NCBI GenBank assembly: GCA_029256325.1
Contig: JAQSYD010000004.1
Span: 1 to 39,526, forward strand
Reading direction: 5' to 3'
DNA: 39,526 bases
Source: Clostridia bacterium
GTDB taxonomy: Bacteria > Bacillota > Clostridia > Lutisporales > Lutisporaceae
Below the pieces are notes generated by a model. That model saw only the letters and a list, made by a program, of their open reading frames with translations, made no database searches and was not told the DNA's origin. Position numbers and translations under genes: made by a program. Below are positions 14,750-23,538 of the stretch, piece by piece; position 1 is the stretch's first letter, and every line of letters starts with the position of its first letter.

Positions 14750-16144
14750 GTGGAAAAGTTCTTTAAATTAAAGGAGAACGGTACAAACGTTAAAACGGAG
14801 GTTTTAGCAGGGTTAACAACATTTCTAACTATGGCATACATCATTTTTGTTAATCCTAATATTTTGTCTTTATCAGGCATGGATAGAGGAGCAGTATTTG
14901 TAGCAACAATACTGGCAGCAGCAATTGGAACATTCATTATGGGATTTGTGGCCAACGTACCTTTTGCACAAGCACCTGGAATGGGACTTAATGCATTTTT
15001 TACTTTTACAGTAGTATTCGGTTTAGGTTTTACATGGCAGCAAGCTTTAGCCATGGTATTTATTTGCGGTCTTATAAACATAGTTATTACAGTTACTAGT
15101 ATTAGAAAAATGATAATAAAAGCAATTCCAGTTTCACTACAATATGCAATAAGCGGTGGTATCGGATTGTTCATATCTTATATAGGTATTAAACAAGCTC
15201 ACTTCCTTCAGTTCACTGCTGAAGCGCCGAGCAAAATCGTAGCAATTGGTGAAGGCGGCTTATTCCAAGACGTAATTCCTGCAATAGTGAATTTCAAAGA
15301 CCCTGTTGCACAGGTTGCATTAATAGGTCTAATAATTACAGTAGTTCTTATGGTTAAGAAGGTTAAGAGTGCAATATTATTAGGTATTGTATTAACAACA
15401 GTTACAGGTATATTTTTTAAAATTACCAGTGTTCCTAACTTAGCAGACATGAACTTCGCAATTCCTAGCTTGGCACCAACATTCTTAAAGCTTGATTTTG
15501 CGGGACTGTTTGCAGATCCATCCAAGATATTCATAGCGTTAACAACAATATTCGCTTTCTCACTTACTGACACCTTTGATACAATAGGTACATTCCTTGG
15601 AACAGGTAGAAAATCAGGCATATTTGATGAAAAAGATGATGCCAGCTTTGAACATGGCTCCGGTATGTCATCTAAGCTTGAAAGAGCATTATTTGCAGAT
15701 GCAACAGCTACTTCAATAGGTGCTTTACTTGGTACCAGCAATACAACAACTTATGTTGAAAGTGCTGCAGGTATCAGCCAAGGCGGAAAAACAGGTCTTA
15801 CTTCCACAACAGTCGGCGTATTGTTCCTGTTCTGCTTATTCCTAGCACCAATTGCCGGTATAGTTCCAGCGGCAGCAACAGCACCAGCATTAATCGTTGT
15901 TGGTATATTAATGGCTGAATCTCTTGGCAAAATAGATTGGGCAGACTTTGACATCGCAGTTGCATCCTTTATGACAGTAGCCTTCATGCCATTCACATAC
16001 AGTATTACAACTGGTGTGGCAGCAGGTTTCATATTCTACTGCATAGCTAAGCTTGTAAAAGGTAAATCAAAGGACGTGCATCCAATACTATATATCGTAA
16101 CAGGATTGTTCATATTAAGCTATGTAATAAACGCTTTAATGTAA
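14750..16144 (+). CDS. NCS2-family purine (guanine/hypoxanthine-type) permease
   Basis: Inner-membrane purine:cation symporter of the AzgA/PbuG branch of NCS2. The 464-aa protein opens with the branch signature: KLKENGTNVKTEVLAGLTTF then LTMAYIIFVNP, and later FAQAPGMGLNAFF and SLTDTFDTIGTFLG, and GTSNTTTYVESAAGISQGGK; about 12-14 hydrophobic segments can be seen. I start at GTG 14750, 8 nt after AAGGAAGG; another in-frame GTG at 14741 overlaps the ribosome binding site. The single gene is bounded by the PurR-like promoter region and a strong terminator. The exact base (guanine, hypoxanthine or adenine) cannot be decided from sequence alone. Confidence 0.93.
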   Translation: MEKFFKLKENGTNVKTEVLAGLTTFLTMAYIIFVNPNILSLSGMDRGAVFVATILAAAIGTFIMGFVANVPFAQAPGMGLNAFFTFTVVFGLGFTWQQALAMVFICGLINIVITVTSIRKMIIKAIPVSLQYAISGGIGLFISYIGIKQAHFLQFTAEAPSKIVAIGEGGLFQDVIPAIVNFKDPVAQVALIGLIITVVLMVKKVKSAILLGIVLTTVTGIFFKITSVPNLADMNFAIPSLAPTFLKLDFAGLFADPSKIFIALTTIFAFSLTDTFDTIGTFLGTGRKSGIFDEKDDASFEHGSGMSSKLERALFADATATSIGALLGTSNTTTYVESAAGISQGGKTGLTSTTVGVLFLFCLFLAPIAGIVPAAATAPALIVVGILMAESLGKIDWADFDIAVASFMTVAFMPFTYSITTGVAAGFIFYCIAKLVKGKSKDVHPILYIVTGLFILSYVINALM

Positions 16145-16161
16145 AAAGTTTAAATCATATA

Positions 16162-16206
16162 AAACAAGGTCATTTCAAATTTTGAAATGACCTTGTTTGT
16201 TTTTTT
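16162..16206 (+). terminator. Intrinsic terminator of the purine permease gene
   Basis: Nearly perfect long hairpin (16162-16179 with 16181-16198; arm AAACAAGGTCATTTCAAA) followed by a T-run. Confidence 0.92.
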
Positions 16207-16356
16207 GCTAATTCAATAAATGCAATGAAAAATTATAGATAATAAGTAAAAATGTTTACAATGCGAAAGTAATATAATCATGATAATATTAGTGAGTCGC
16301 TTCGTTAAAACTTGTCGAAATCACTATCGTAACGAAATATGGAGGTAATAAATAAT

Positions 16357-18201
16357 ATGAAAATAGCAAAACTGTTATTAACGATGACTTTAGCTTTTGC
16401 GTTTAGCTTTTCAAGTGTTCAAGCAGAAGAGATTACAATAAAAGATATAGACAAAAGCTCAGGCTTTGCAAGAGAAGCAATCATCGCATTAGCAGAAAAA
16501 AATATAATCAGCGGTGATGCAGCGGGTCATTTTAATCCGGGCAAGACTATAAGCAGAGCAGAATTGGTAGCATTACTGGTAAAGACATTAGAGCTGGATA
16601 CAACGAATATACCGCAGAATGCTACATTCAAGGATGTCCCTAAAAGTCATTGGGCTTTTAAGTATGTTGAAGCTGCTTACAAGGCAGGAATAATAAGCGG
16701 AATCAGCTCAAATGAATTTGGAATAAACAATGTGACGAATAGAGAGCAAATAGCGGTCATGTTTGTTAGAGCGTTAAATTTAGTGGATCAGTCATATTCA
16801 ATAGAACTGAATAGCATAAATACTTTGAAGGATAAAAGTAATATTTCAGGCTGGGCACAGAGAGAAGTAGACATTGCATTAGTATCAGGCTTAATGACTG
16901 GCGTTGGAAATGCCTCCTTTGCACCAAAAGGAAATGCAACAAAAGAACAGGCAGCGGTAGTGCTCAACAGATCTATGCAGGATGAAAAAGTTATAATTGA
17001 AAAAATTAATGCTGCCTATGGAATTAGTAAAGAGACAAAGCTTATTCTAAATGGTGATGTGATTTCATCTAAATTCTATACAGTGGACGAGAATAAAAAT
17101 ATATTTGTTTCAAAACAATTTATAGACAAAAATATTCAACAAAGCGATGATGTGGCTTCAAGATACACAGAAAATAAAGAGCTGTATGTTGAAACATCAC
17201 CAACCTATGGTACTAGTGGTATTGCTTCGATATGGTTTAAGGTTGGATCATTAAATGCATACAAAAATGCAGGAGCCAATCCTAACTATACAGGTCAAAC
17301 GCCATATGCCATAGAAGATAAGTTGACTGATAATGTTGTAATGCTCGAAGTGGCACCCATAGAGAAGGATGATACAATCTTTGTGCCCCTGAAGGAGTTG
17401 GCGCAAATGTTGAATATCCAGTATACTGCCAATACTATGAGAAGTGAAGTTGTATTGGAAAACAGCCTTACACCTAAGTATCCGAACTTCAACAATGCTG
17501 TTAAAAATGGCGTATACGAAAAATATATAGGCAATATGGATATGTTGATGGAAATGATAATGACAGATGTTAATACGCAAGACTATATGAAGACTTCAAT
17601 GGATAGCAAGAGCATTGTAAACAAGGATGCTATGTATGCTCACAGTATTCTGGAGTTTGAAATTAATGGTGAGGCTCCTGAGCAAATAGAGACAAAGGAT
17701 ATTATCACCGAAGATAAGGTTTACTCACTTGATGTAGATAATATGTGGATAGAGTACGATAGAGAAGAATGGGAAAACGAATTAGGTCAAGGTACTGCTA
17801 ATGAAACAGAAGCTAGATTGCCTGCAGGTTTTTTAACAGGCTACAGCAGCTTGCCGATACAAAAGGCAGGAACCGTGAATGTAAATGGCATTTCAGCGGA
17901 TAAATATGTAGTAAAGGTTGGTATTGAAGGACTGCAATACTTTATGGAAAAAGATCAATATGACCAAATAAAAGAATTGTTTGGTTCAGCTTACAACGGA
18001 ACTGAGAAGTATGAAGTAGAATTCTATGTGGCTGATCACCAAGTAATTAGACAAGTGGTAAAATTTAATGGAATAATCAGAGATGATGCATCAGCAGAAA
18101 CAATAGACTTTAAAATGAAAATTGATGTAAGCTATAGCAATATAGGTGTAGAAGGTAAAATTGAACTTCCAAATGCATCTGAAATAAAGCAGCCAGAATA
18201 A
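16357..18201 (+). CDS. SLH-domain envelope protein with copper-amine-oxidase-like stalk region
   Basis: Exported cell-wall-associated protein of 614 aa. The signal peptide (residues 1-23) ends at SSVQA. Three S-layer homology repeats follow (about 25-80, 85-145, 150-205), with GHFNPGKTISRAE, SGISSNEFGINNVTNREQ and GNASFAPKGNATKEQ as the repeated cores; these bind secondary cell-wall polymer. Residues about 225-370 resemble the copper amine oxidase N-terminal-like domain often found after SLH repeats (DTIFVPLKELAQMLNIQY). The C-terminal 240 residues look like a LolA/DUF6612-type beta fold; that part is tentative. Start chosen at ATG 16357 after ATGGAGGTAATAAATA. The gene is monocistronic and ends at a bidirectional terminator. 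Role in envelope structure or sensing is inferred. Confidence 0.9.
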   Translation: MKIAKLLLTMTLAFAFSFSSVQAEEITIKDIDKSSGFAREAIIALAEKNIISGDAAGHFNPGKTISRAELVALLVKTLELDTTNIPQNATFKDVPKSHWAFKYVEAAYKAGIISGISSNEFGINNVTNREQIAVMFVRALNLVDQSYSIELNSINTLKDKSNISGWAQREVDIALVSGLMTGVGNASFAPKGNATKEQAAVVLNRSMQDEKVIIEKINAAYGISKETKLILNGDVISSKFYTVDENKNIFVSKQFIDKNIQQSDDVASRYTENKELYVETSPTYGTSGIASIWFKVGSLNAYKNAGANPNYTGQTPYAIEDKLTDNVVMLEVAPIEKDDTIFVPLKELAQMLNIQYTANTMRSEVVLENSLTPKYPNFNNAVKNGVYEKYIGNMDMLMEMIMTDVNTQDYMKTSMDSKSIVNKDAMYAHSILEFEINGEAPEQIETKDIITEDKVYSLDVDNMWIEYDREEWENELGQGTANETEARLPAGFLTGYSSLPIQKAGTVNVNGISADKYVVKVGIEGLQYFMEKDQYDQIKELFGSAYNGTEKYEVEFYVADHQVIRQVVKFNGIIRDDASAETIDFKMKIDVSYSNIGVEGKIELPNASEIKQPE

Positions 18202-18206
18202 AACAA

Positions 18207-18245
18207 TAAAAGCTCTAAAGGTTTTAGCCTTTAGAGCTTTATTTT
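18207..18245. terminator. Bidirectional intrinsic terminator
   Basis: Stem AAAGCTCTAAAGG with CCTTTAGAGCTTT (right arm 18228-18240), loop TTTTAG, A/T-runs on both sides. Serves the SLH gene (plus) and the FMN enzyme gene (minus). Confidence 0.9.
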
Positions 18246-19191
18246 ATGCTTCTTGAACTTCCTTTAAAAGATTCTTAAAGATCTCATGTACGGGTAGTAT
18301 TTCTTTTATTTTATGAACATTTTCACCTGAAAAAATCAAGGCTCTGTTAAAGTCTCCCGTTCTGCAGGCATTTACCAAGGCATCCATGATGCAAAAGCTG
18401 TGTGTGCAGCGCTTGAGACAATCTACGCATTGGTTAATTCTAACGTGGCTTTCGTTTTCAATCATATTGTAGAATGGATTTCTAATCCCTTGTCCCGGCA
18501 AGCCAACCGGGCTTTTTACATGTACTACATCTTCTTTGACAGCCTTGATATAAAGCTGCTTCATTTCATTGGAAGCATTGGATTCTTCGCTGGCAGCAAA
18601 ACGCGTACCCATTTGCACCCCGTTCGCACCCAGTCTTATTACCTCGGCAATATCCTTGCCGTCGATTATACCACCTGCCCCGATAACCGGTATACGGACT
18701 GCTTCCAATACTTCAGGAAGTACTTCCCTCATGGATCTGTCAGTACCAAGATGTCCGCCGGCTTCTTTGCCTTCTACGATTACAGCTGCAGCGCCTAGCT
18801 TCTCGGCCATAACTGCCAGCTTGGCTGAAGAAACGATGGGCACGATAGGTGTATCGGATTCTTTTCCCCAAGCAAACATATCTCTGGAGAAGCCTGCGCC
18901 GGATACAACAAGATCGATGCCTTCCTTGATAGCTGCTTTGACCAAGTCAGCAAATTCTCTTACAGCAAATAAAACATTGACACCGATTACGCCATTGGTC
19001 AATTCTCTTGCTTTTCGAATTTCTGCTACCAGCTCATCTACCTTCATGCCGGTGCCGGCGATGATTCCGATTCCGCCCTCATTAGCTACTGCGGCAGCTA
19101 AAGGTGCTGTAGATATTCTAACTGCCATTCCTCCTTGAATTATAGGTACAGGAACAACTAGGTTTCCAATTTTCAATTCTTTTAAATTCAT
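18244..19191 (-). CDS. FMN-dependent nitronate monooxygenase / FabK-like family enzyme
   Basis: TIM-barrel flavoenzyme of the nitronate monooxygenase/2-nitropropane dioxygenase family, which also includes the enoyl-ACP reductase FabK. The 315-aa protein shows IIQGGMAVRIS near the N-terminus, GVNVLFA, VVEGKEAGGHLG with the family His, IPVIGAGGIIDG and ANGVQMGTRF (phosphate-binding strands for FMN). A C-terminal Cys-rich stretch CVDCLKRCTHSFC is known from the clostridial subfamily. Start at ATG 19191 after GCGAGGAGAAAATACA; a longer TTG start would swallow the ribosome binding site. Its promoter carries a FapR-like operator, which hints at a lipid role such as enoyl reduction, but sequence alone cannot exclude nitronate oxidation. 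Confidence 0.88.
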   Translation of the reverse strand: MNLKELKIGNLVVPVPIIQGGMAVRISTAPLAAAVANEGGIGIIAGTGMKVDELVAEIRKARELTNGVIGVNVLFAVREFADLVKAAIKEGIDLVVSGAGFSRDMFAWGKESDTPIVPIVSSAKLAVMAEKLGAAAVIVEGKEAGGHLGTDRSMREVLPEVLEAVRIPVIGAGGIIDGKDIAEVIRLGANGVQMGTRFAASEESNASNEMKQLYIKAVKEDVVHVKSPVGLPGQGIRNPFYNMIENESHVRINQCVDCLKRCTHSFCIMDALVNACRTGDFNRALIFSGENVHKIKEILPVHEIFKNLLKEVQEA

Positions 19192-19300
19192 TGTATTTTC
19201 TCCTCGCAATTAGTACAATGCCTGAACTTTAATGTTTTACAAAAAAGTTTGCAATTCTATACTAAAATCCTATATTTCCATTATCATAAATATAGCAGTT

Positions 19301-19318
19301 TTTAGTACTAGGTACTAT
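19301..19318. promoter_or_regulatory. FapR-like operator
   Basis: Inverted repeat TAGTAC-3 nt-GTACTA (19303-19317). On the minus strand it reads ATAGTACCTAGTACTAAA, close to the Firmicute FapR consensus as I remember it (TTAGTA-CCTNN-TACTAA). It covers about +5 to +22 of the predicted transcript, the usual FapR repressor position. Confidence 0.62.
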
Positions 19319-19329
19319 ATGTTAGTAAT

Positions 19330-19358
19330 ATTATATCATTACAGTAGTTTCCAGACAA
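19330..19358 (-). promoter_or_regulatory. Promoter of the FMN enzyme gene
   Basis: Minus strand: TTGTCT (19353-19358), 17-nt spacer, TATAAT (19330-19335). Start near 19323; leader about 130 nt. The rest of the spacer up to 19516 is AT-rich and must hold the promoter of the divergent ABC genes, which I cannot place. Confidence 0.8.
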
Positions 19359-19516
19359 TACTTATATTTATTTTACTAATAAATTAATTAAATAATCATA
19401 TTTTTTAAATATTATGCGCAATTATTCAACTTTTAAAATAGAGAAATTTATGATATTATTAGATTGTATTATATGGATATTTAATTAGATAATTATAAAA
19501 TATGGAGTGAATCATA

Positions 19517-21295
19517 GTGAAAAGTCACAAGACTGGTAAAAATAGAATGATTATAGATTTTTTGAAACAGTACTGGTTTCGTTATATACTTGGCGTTTTC
19601 TTCCTTATGCTAAGCGCTTATGTGCAAGCATATAATCCAAAGCTGCTTGGAATAGTCATTGATTTGCTTGATTCAAGCACTATAGATAAGGAAAATGTAC
19701 TATATAATTTAGGACTGCTTGTGTTCGTTGCCTTGCTTGCCTTTGCAACTCGCTATACTTGGAGATATTTTATCGTGGGTAATGCCAGGAATATGGAATG
19801 CTATTTAAGACAAAGACTTTTTAAACATTTTCAAAGCTTGCCCATGCAGTTTTATAACCATCGTAAAACGGGAGATTTAATGGCTTATGCCATTAACGAT
19901 GTTTCTGCAGTGAGAATGGCTTTTGGGCCGGCTCTTGCAATGACAATCAATGGTATAAGCTTAAGTGCTATTTCTATTTTTTCTATGATTAAATCAGTAA
20001 ATCTTTCTCTAACGCTTCTGGCACTGCTGCCTATACCTGTTATCATTTTAGCCATGTTTAAAATCGGTGGAATGGTACAGCTGCGCTTTAGAAAGGTACA
20101 AGAAAGCTTTGCGGCGGTTTCAGACAGAGTGCAAGAGAATATATCGGGAATTAGAGTGATAAAGTCCTATGTGCAGGAGCGACAAGAGGTTGATAATTTT
20201 GATGCATTAAACGAGAGAATAAAGCAAGCCAATATAAGGATGGTGCGCGTGTCCTCCATCCTTTCGCCGTTGATTGAAGTATGCTTTGGCGTTAGCTTTA
20301 TGTTAAACCTCATCTATGGCAGCAGCTTGGTACGCAGTGGTGTGATAACCTTGGGAGATTTTGTAGCCTTTAATGGATATTTGGCAATGATCATGGCTCC
20401 TGTAATATCAGTAGGTAGGGTGATAAACTTAACTCAAAAGGGCTTGGCTTCTTACAAAAGACTGAGAGAAATCTTTGAAGAGGAAACAGATATTACAGAA
20501 GAAATAGCAGATAAGGTCTTGCAGAACATGGAGGGCGGTATTGAGATAAAAAATATGAGTTTTAAATATCCCGGCTGTGAGGATTATGCTTTGAAGGATA
20601 TAAGCATTAAACTGGAGGCGGGGAAAACTTTAGGAATTATTGGCAAAACAGGCAGTGGGAAGACTACATTCGTAAATTTGCTTTTGAGACTTTATAAGCT
20701 GGAAGAAGGCAGTATTAAAATAGGCGGAAGGAATATTTTAAAATATACCCTGGAGTCTTTGAGGAGCGGTATTGGTTATGTTCCCCAGGACAATTTCCTA
20801 TTCTCTGCCAGCCTTCGAGAAAACATCAGCTTCTTTAAGGATATCTATACAGAAGAAGATATTATAAATGCAGCCAAGCTCAGCTGTGTTTATGATAATA
20901 TTAAGGCTTTCCCAAAGGGTTTTGACACGGTAATCGGGGAACGGGGTGTAAACCTGTCCGGGGGCCAAAAACAAAGAATATCTATTGCGAGAGCTATCAT
21001 CAAGGAGCCTCAGCTGCTCATATTGGATGATGCTTTATCTGCAGTGGATACAAAAACAGAGGAAGAAATATTAAGTAATTTTTCGCGGATATTAAAAAAT
21101 AAAATGGGTATTATCATAGCCCATCGTATATCAGCAGTGAAGCATTCAGATGAAATCATCGTGCTGGATCATGGACAAATCATAGAAAAAGGCAACCACA
21201 AAGAACTGCTGGAGCAAAAAGGGACTTATTACGAAATTTACCAAGAGCAGTTCAAAGAAGAAACGGCAAGGAGGATGGAAGATGAAGCAAAATAG
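19517..21295 (+). CDS. ABC exporter half-transporter, degenerate-Walker-B subunit (BmrC/YheI-like)
   Basis: Membrane exporter subunit with an N-terminal six-helix transmembrane domain (about residues 15-310) and an ATPase domain (about 340-580). Walker A is GKTGSGKT, Q-loop GYVPQDNF, signature LSGGQKQR, H-loop AHR. Walker B reads LLILDDALSAVD: Asp replaces the catalytic Glu. In heterodimeric exporters such as BmrCD and TmrAB this marks the subunit with the degenerate ATP site. The 592-aa length is normal. The GTG start follows TGGAGTGA. The next gene overlaps by 14 bp, so the two are translationally coupled and presumably form one heterodimer. Drug or lipid export is likely; the substrate is unknown. 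Confidence 0.93.
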   Translation: MKSHKTGKNRMIIDFLKQYWFRYILGVFFLMLSAYVQAYNPKLLGIVIDLLDSSTIDKENVLYNLGLLVFVALLAFATRYTWRYFIVGNARNMECYLRQRLFKHFQSLPMQFYNHRKTGDLMAYAINDVSAVRMAFGPALAMTINGISLSAISIFSMIKSVNLSLTLLALLPIPVIILAMFKIGGMVQLRFRKVQESFAAVSDRVQENISGIRVIKSYVQERQEVDNFDALNERIKQANIRMVRVSSILSPLIEVCFGVSFMLNLIYGSSLVRSGVITLGDFVAFNGYLAMIMAPVISVGRVINLTQKGLASYKRLREIFEEETDITEEIADKVLQNMEGGIEIKNMSFKYPGCEDYALKDISIKLEAGKTLGIIGKTGSGKTTFVNLLLRLYKLEEGSIKIGGRNILKYTLESLRSGIGYVPQDNFLFSASLRENISFFKDIYTEEDIINAAKLSCVYDNIKAFPKGFDTVIGERGVNLSGGQKQRISIARAIIKEPQLLILDDALSAVDTKTEEEILSNFSRILKNKMGIIIAHRISAVKHSDEIIVLDHGQIIEKGNHKELLEQKGTYYEIYQEQFKEETARRMEDEAK

Positions 21296-23015
21296 CATTG
21301 TAAGGCTTCTAAAATTTACAATTCCATACCTTCATATCATGATTGTAGCAGCTATTTGTGTTTTATTGGTAAATTCGGCTCAGTTATTGAAGCCATATAT
21401 TCTGAAGATCGTCATAGATGACTTCTTGATAAAGGGCAAGCCTGAGGAAGGCTTGTATTCAATAACTGCTATGGGGATATTTTATATGCTGGCTATAGTG
21501 ATAGGATCGTTTTTAACCTTTGCTCAGGTAAATCTGATGAACTATGCAGGACAGCAGATTATTAGCAAACTGCGAAAAAAGGTTTTTACGCATATTCAAT
21601 ATCTGCCTCTATCCTATTTGGATAAATTCTCTACAGGTCGTTTAATAACAAGAGCAACCAATGATGTGGAAGCATTAAATGAAGTGTTTACAGATATTTT
21701 AATTAATTTATTCAGAGATGTTCTCTTATTGGCAGGCATTGTGTTTGTAATGTTTCGTATGAATGTAAGCTTAGCAGTCATAAGCTTTATAGCGGTACCC
21801 TCTATTTTTCTGATTACGAAGTTTTTTAAAAATAAGATCAAAGAAAACTTTAAGACGATGAAAAGTTTGATTGGTCAAATTAATGGTTTCTTTGCTGAAA
21901 ACATCTCAGGTATGAAGCTGGTACAGATTTTTAACAGAGAGCTAGAGAAGCAGAAGGAATTCAAGGCATTAAATGATAAATATTTCAGATCCACAATGTT
22001 TCAAGTGCAAATGAATAGTCTGCTTAGACCTATTATTGAAATACTGCAGACCATCACTATAGCGATATTGGTTTGGTACGGCATGGATAAAATAATAGGA
22101 GGAACCTTGGAGCTTGGGGTGCTGTATGCCTTTACCACCTATATAAAGCAGTTTTTTGAGCCTATTAATGATATGGCAGAGAACTACAATACGATTCAAT
22201 CGGCGGTTGTTTCTGCTGACCGTATATTTGAGCTGTTGGACCAGGGGGCTATGCTGGAGGATTTGAACACAGGCATTTCTATAGAACGGTTAAAAGGGGA
22301 TATTGAGTTCCAAAATGTGTGGTTTGCATATCATGATGAGGATTGGATATTGAGGGATGTGAGCTTCAAAATTGCTGCAGGAGAGACCGCTGCTTTTGTA
22401 GGGGCTACGGGAGCAGGCAAAACGACGATTATTAGCTTGATATCCAGACTTTATAAGATTCAAAAAGGCAAGATTTTAATAGACGGACTAGATATCAATG
22501 ACTATAAGCTTAGCAGCTTAAGAAGAAATGTAGCAGTGGTTCTGCAGGATGTGTTTCTATTCTCGGGAGATATTAAAAAAAATATAACTTTAAATGATGA
22601 AATCGCAGAGCAGCAGATCAACAAAGCTTTGGAGCTGTCCTGCGCTCAAGAATTTATTGATGAGCTGCCCAGAGGTATGCAGGAGCCTGTGAGAGAACGG
22701 GGCAGTACTTTTTCGGCAGGACAAAGACAGCTTTTGTCCTTTGCTAGAGCAATTGCACATAATCCAGCAATATTGGTATTGGATGAAGCAACCTCAAATA
22801 TTGATACCAACACTGAGCTGCTGATACAGCAATCCATTGAGAATATATCAGCGAACCGTACCACCTTGGTCATTGCCCATAGGCTTTCAACAATTAGAAA
22901 TGCGGATAAAATAATACTGCTGAGAAAAGGAAAGCTTGTAGAAATGGGAAATCATGAGGAATTGCTGCAACGAGCGGGATATTATAAAGAGCTATATCAG
23001 GCGCAATATGCATAA
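21282..23015 (+). CDS. ABC exporter half-transporter, catalytic subunit (BmrD/YheH-like)
   Basis: Partner of the preceding half-transporter. The 577-aa protein has a transmembrane domain (about residues 1-315), then an ATPase domain with Walker A GATGAGKT, Q-loop VLQDVFLF, signature FSAGQRQL (first residue and third position differ from LSGGQ), and a full Walker B with catalytic Glu (ILVLDEATSNID) and H-loop AHR. The complementary changes in the two proteins are what one expects of one consensus and one degenerate ATP site. The start ATG follows AAGGAGGATGGAAG within the upstream gene. A strong terminator follows at once. Confidence 0.93.
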   Translation: MKQNSIVRLLKFTIPYLHIMIVAAICVLLVNSAQLLKPYILKIVIDDFLIKGKPEEGLYSITAMGIFYMLAIVIGSFLTFAQVNLMNYAGQQIISKLRKKVFTHIQYLPLSYLDKFSTGRLITRATNDVEALNEVFTDILINLFRDVLLLAGIVFVMFRMNVSLAVISFIAVPSIFLITKFFKNKIKENFKTMKSLIGQINGFFAENISGMKLVQIFNRELEKQKEFKALNDKYFRSTMFQVQMNSLLRPIIEILQTITIAILVWYGMDKIIGGTLELGVLYAFTTYIKQFFEPINDMAENYNTIQSAVVSADRIFELLDQGAMLEDLNTGISIERLKGDIEFQNVWFAYHDEDWILRDVSFKIAAGETAAFVGATGAGKTTIISLISRLYKIQKGKILIDGLDINDYKLSSLRRNVAVVLQDVFLFSGDIKKNITLNDEIAEQQINKALELSCAQEFIDELPRGMQEPVRERGSTFSAGQRQLLSFARAIAHNPAILVLDEATSNIDTNTELLIQQSIENISANRTTLVIAHRLSTIRNADKIILLRKGKLVEMGNHEELLQRAGYYKELYQAQYA

Positions 23016-23059
23016 AAAAGATACAAGAACAGGTTCGACACCTGTTCTTGTATCTTTTT
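23014..23059. terminator. Bidirectional intrinsic terminator
   Basis: Stem of about 20 bp (23014-23033 with 23041-23059), 7-nt loop TTCGACA, A- and T-runs at either end. Serves the ABC pair (plus) and the small membrane protein gene (minus), whose stop lies at its edge. Confidence 0.93.
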
Positions 23060-23426
23060 ATTTCATCATGCTAAAAATAGCTCCAGAGCTAAAGGGTATT
23101 AGCCAAAGTATCCAGACAATGAAGCTCAATTTATGAAATTTAAGCTGCATTTCTTTATTATTGCTAATCATTACCCAGGTTGCCCATATTACATGGATAA
23201 GCATCAATACAATTGCCAAAAGACCGGTTATGCCATGAAAATCCAGCTTGAAGCCATTGCTGGCTATGCCAGCCATAAAGCTTGTTCCAAGCGTATCAAA
23301 TACAAGACCTATCCAAAAAATCACAAGATGCCAGCCTTTTAATTTTTTTTGAATCTTTTCGCCCCATACACCAATGGTGTAGAAAACCAAAGCCATATTA
23401 ATAAATAACACTGCATAAATCAACAT
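23058..23426 (-). CDS. Small four-helix membrane protein, HsmA/TIGR03987-like
   Basis: Protein of 122 aa with four hydrophobic segments (about residues 1-20, 33-53, 63-85 and 100-118), a basic loop GEKIQKKLKGWH after the first, and His residues at helix ends (FHGITG, LIHVIW, FHKLSF). Size and pattern match the HsmA/TIGR03987 family of small Firmicute membrane proteins as I remember it; the biochemical role is not known to me. Start ATG follows AGAGAGGATTATTTT. It has its own promoter (23483-23511). It is in the same direction as the CDF gene, 112 bp away. Confidence 0.75.
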   Translation of the reverse strand: MLIYAVLFINMALVFYTIGVWGEKIQKKLKGWHLVIFWIGLVFDTLGTSFMAGIASNGFKLDFHGITGLLAIVLMLIHVIWATWVMISNNKEMQLKFHKLSFIVWILWLIPFSSGAIFSMMK

Positions 23427-23482
23427 AAAATAATCCTCTCTATAGGTAGTTTAGAAAATTATATTTTCATCTATAGGCTATA

Positions 23483-23511
23483 AAGATAATATATTTGTCG
23501 AAATATGTCAA
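23483..23511 (-). promoter_or_regulatory. Promoter of the small membrane protein gene
   Basis: Minus strand: TTGACA (23506-23511), 17-nt spacer, TATCTT (23483-23488). Confidence 0.7.
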
Positions 23512-23538
23512 TGTGAAACCCTTACATAAAAGGTAAAT

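Noticed and set aside
14557..14766. Small open frame upstream of the purine permease
   Set aside because: It runs through the promoter and PurR-like boxes, has no ribosome binding site and overlaps the permease start in another frame.
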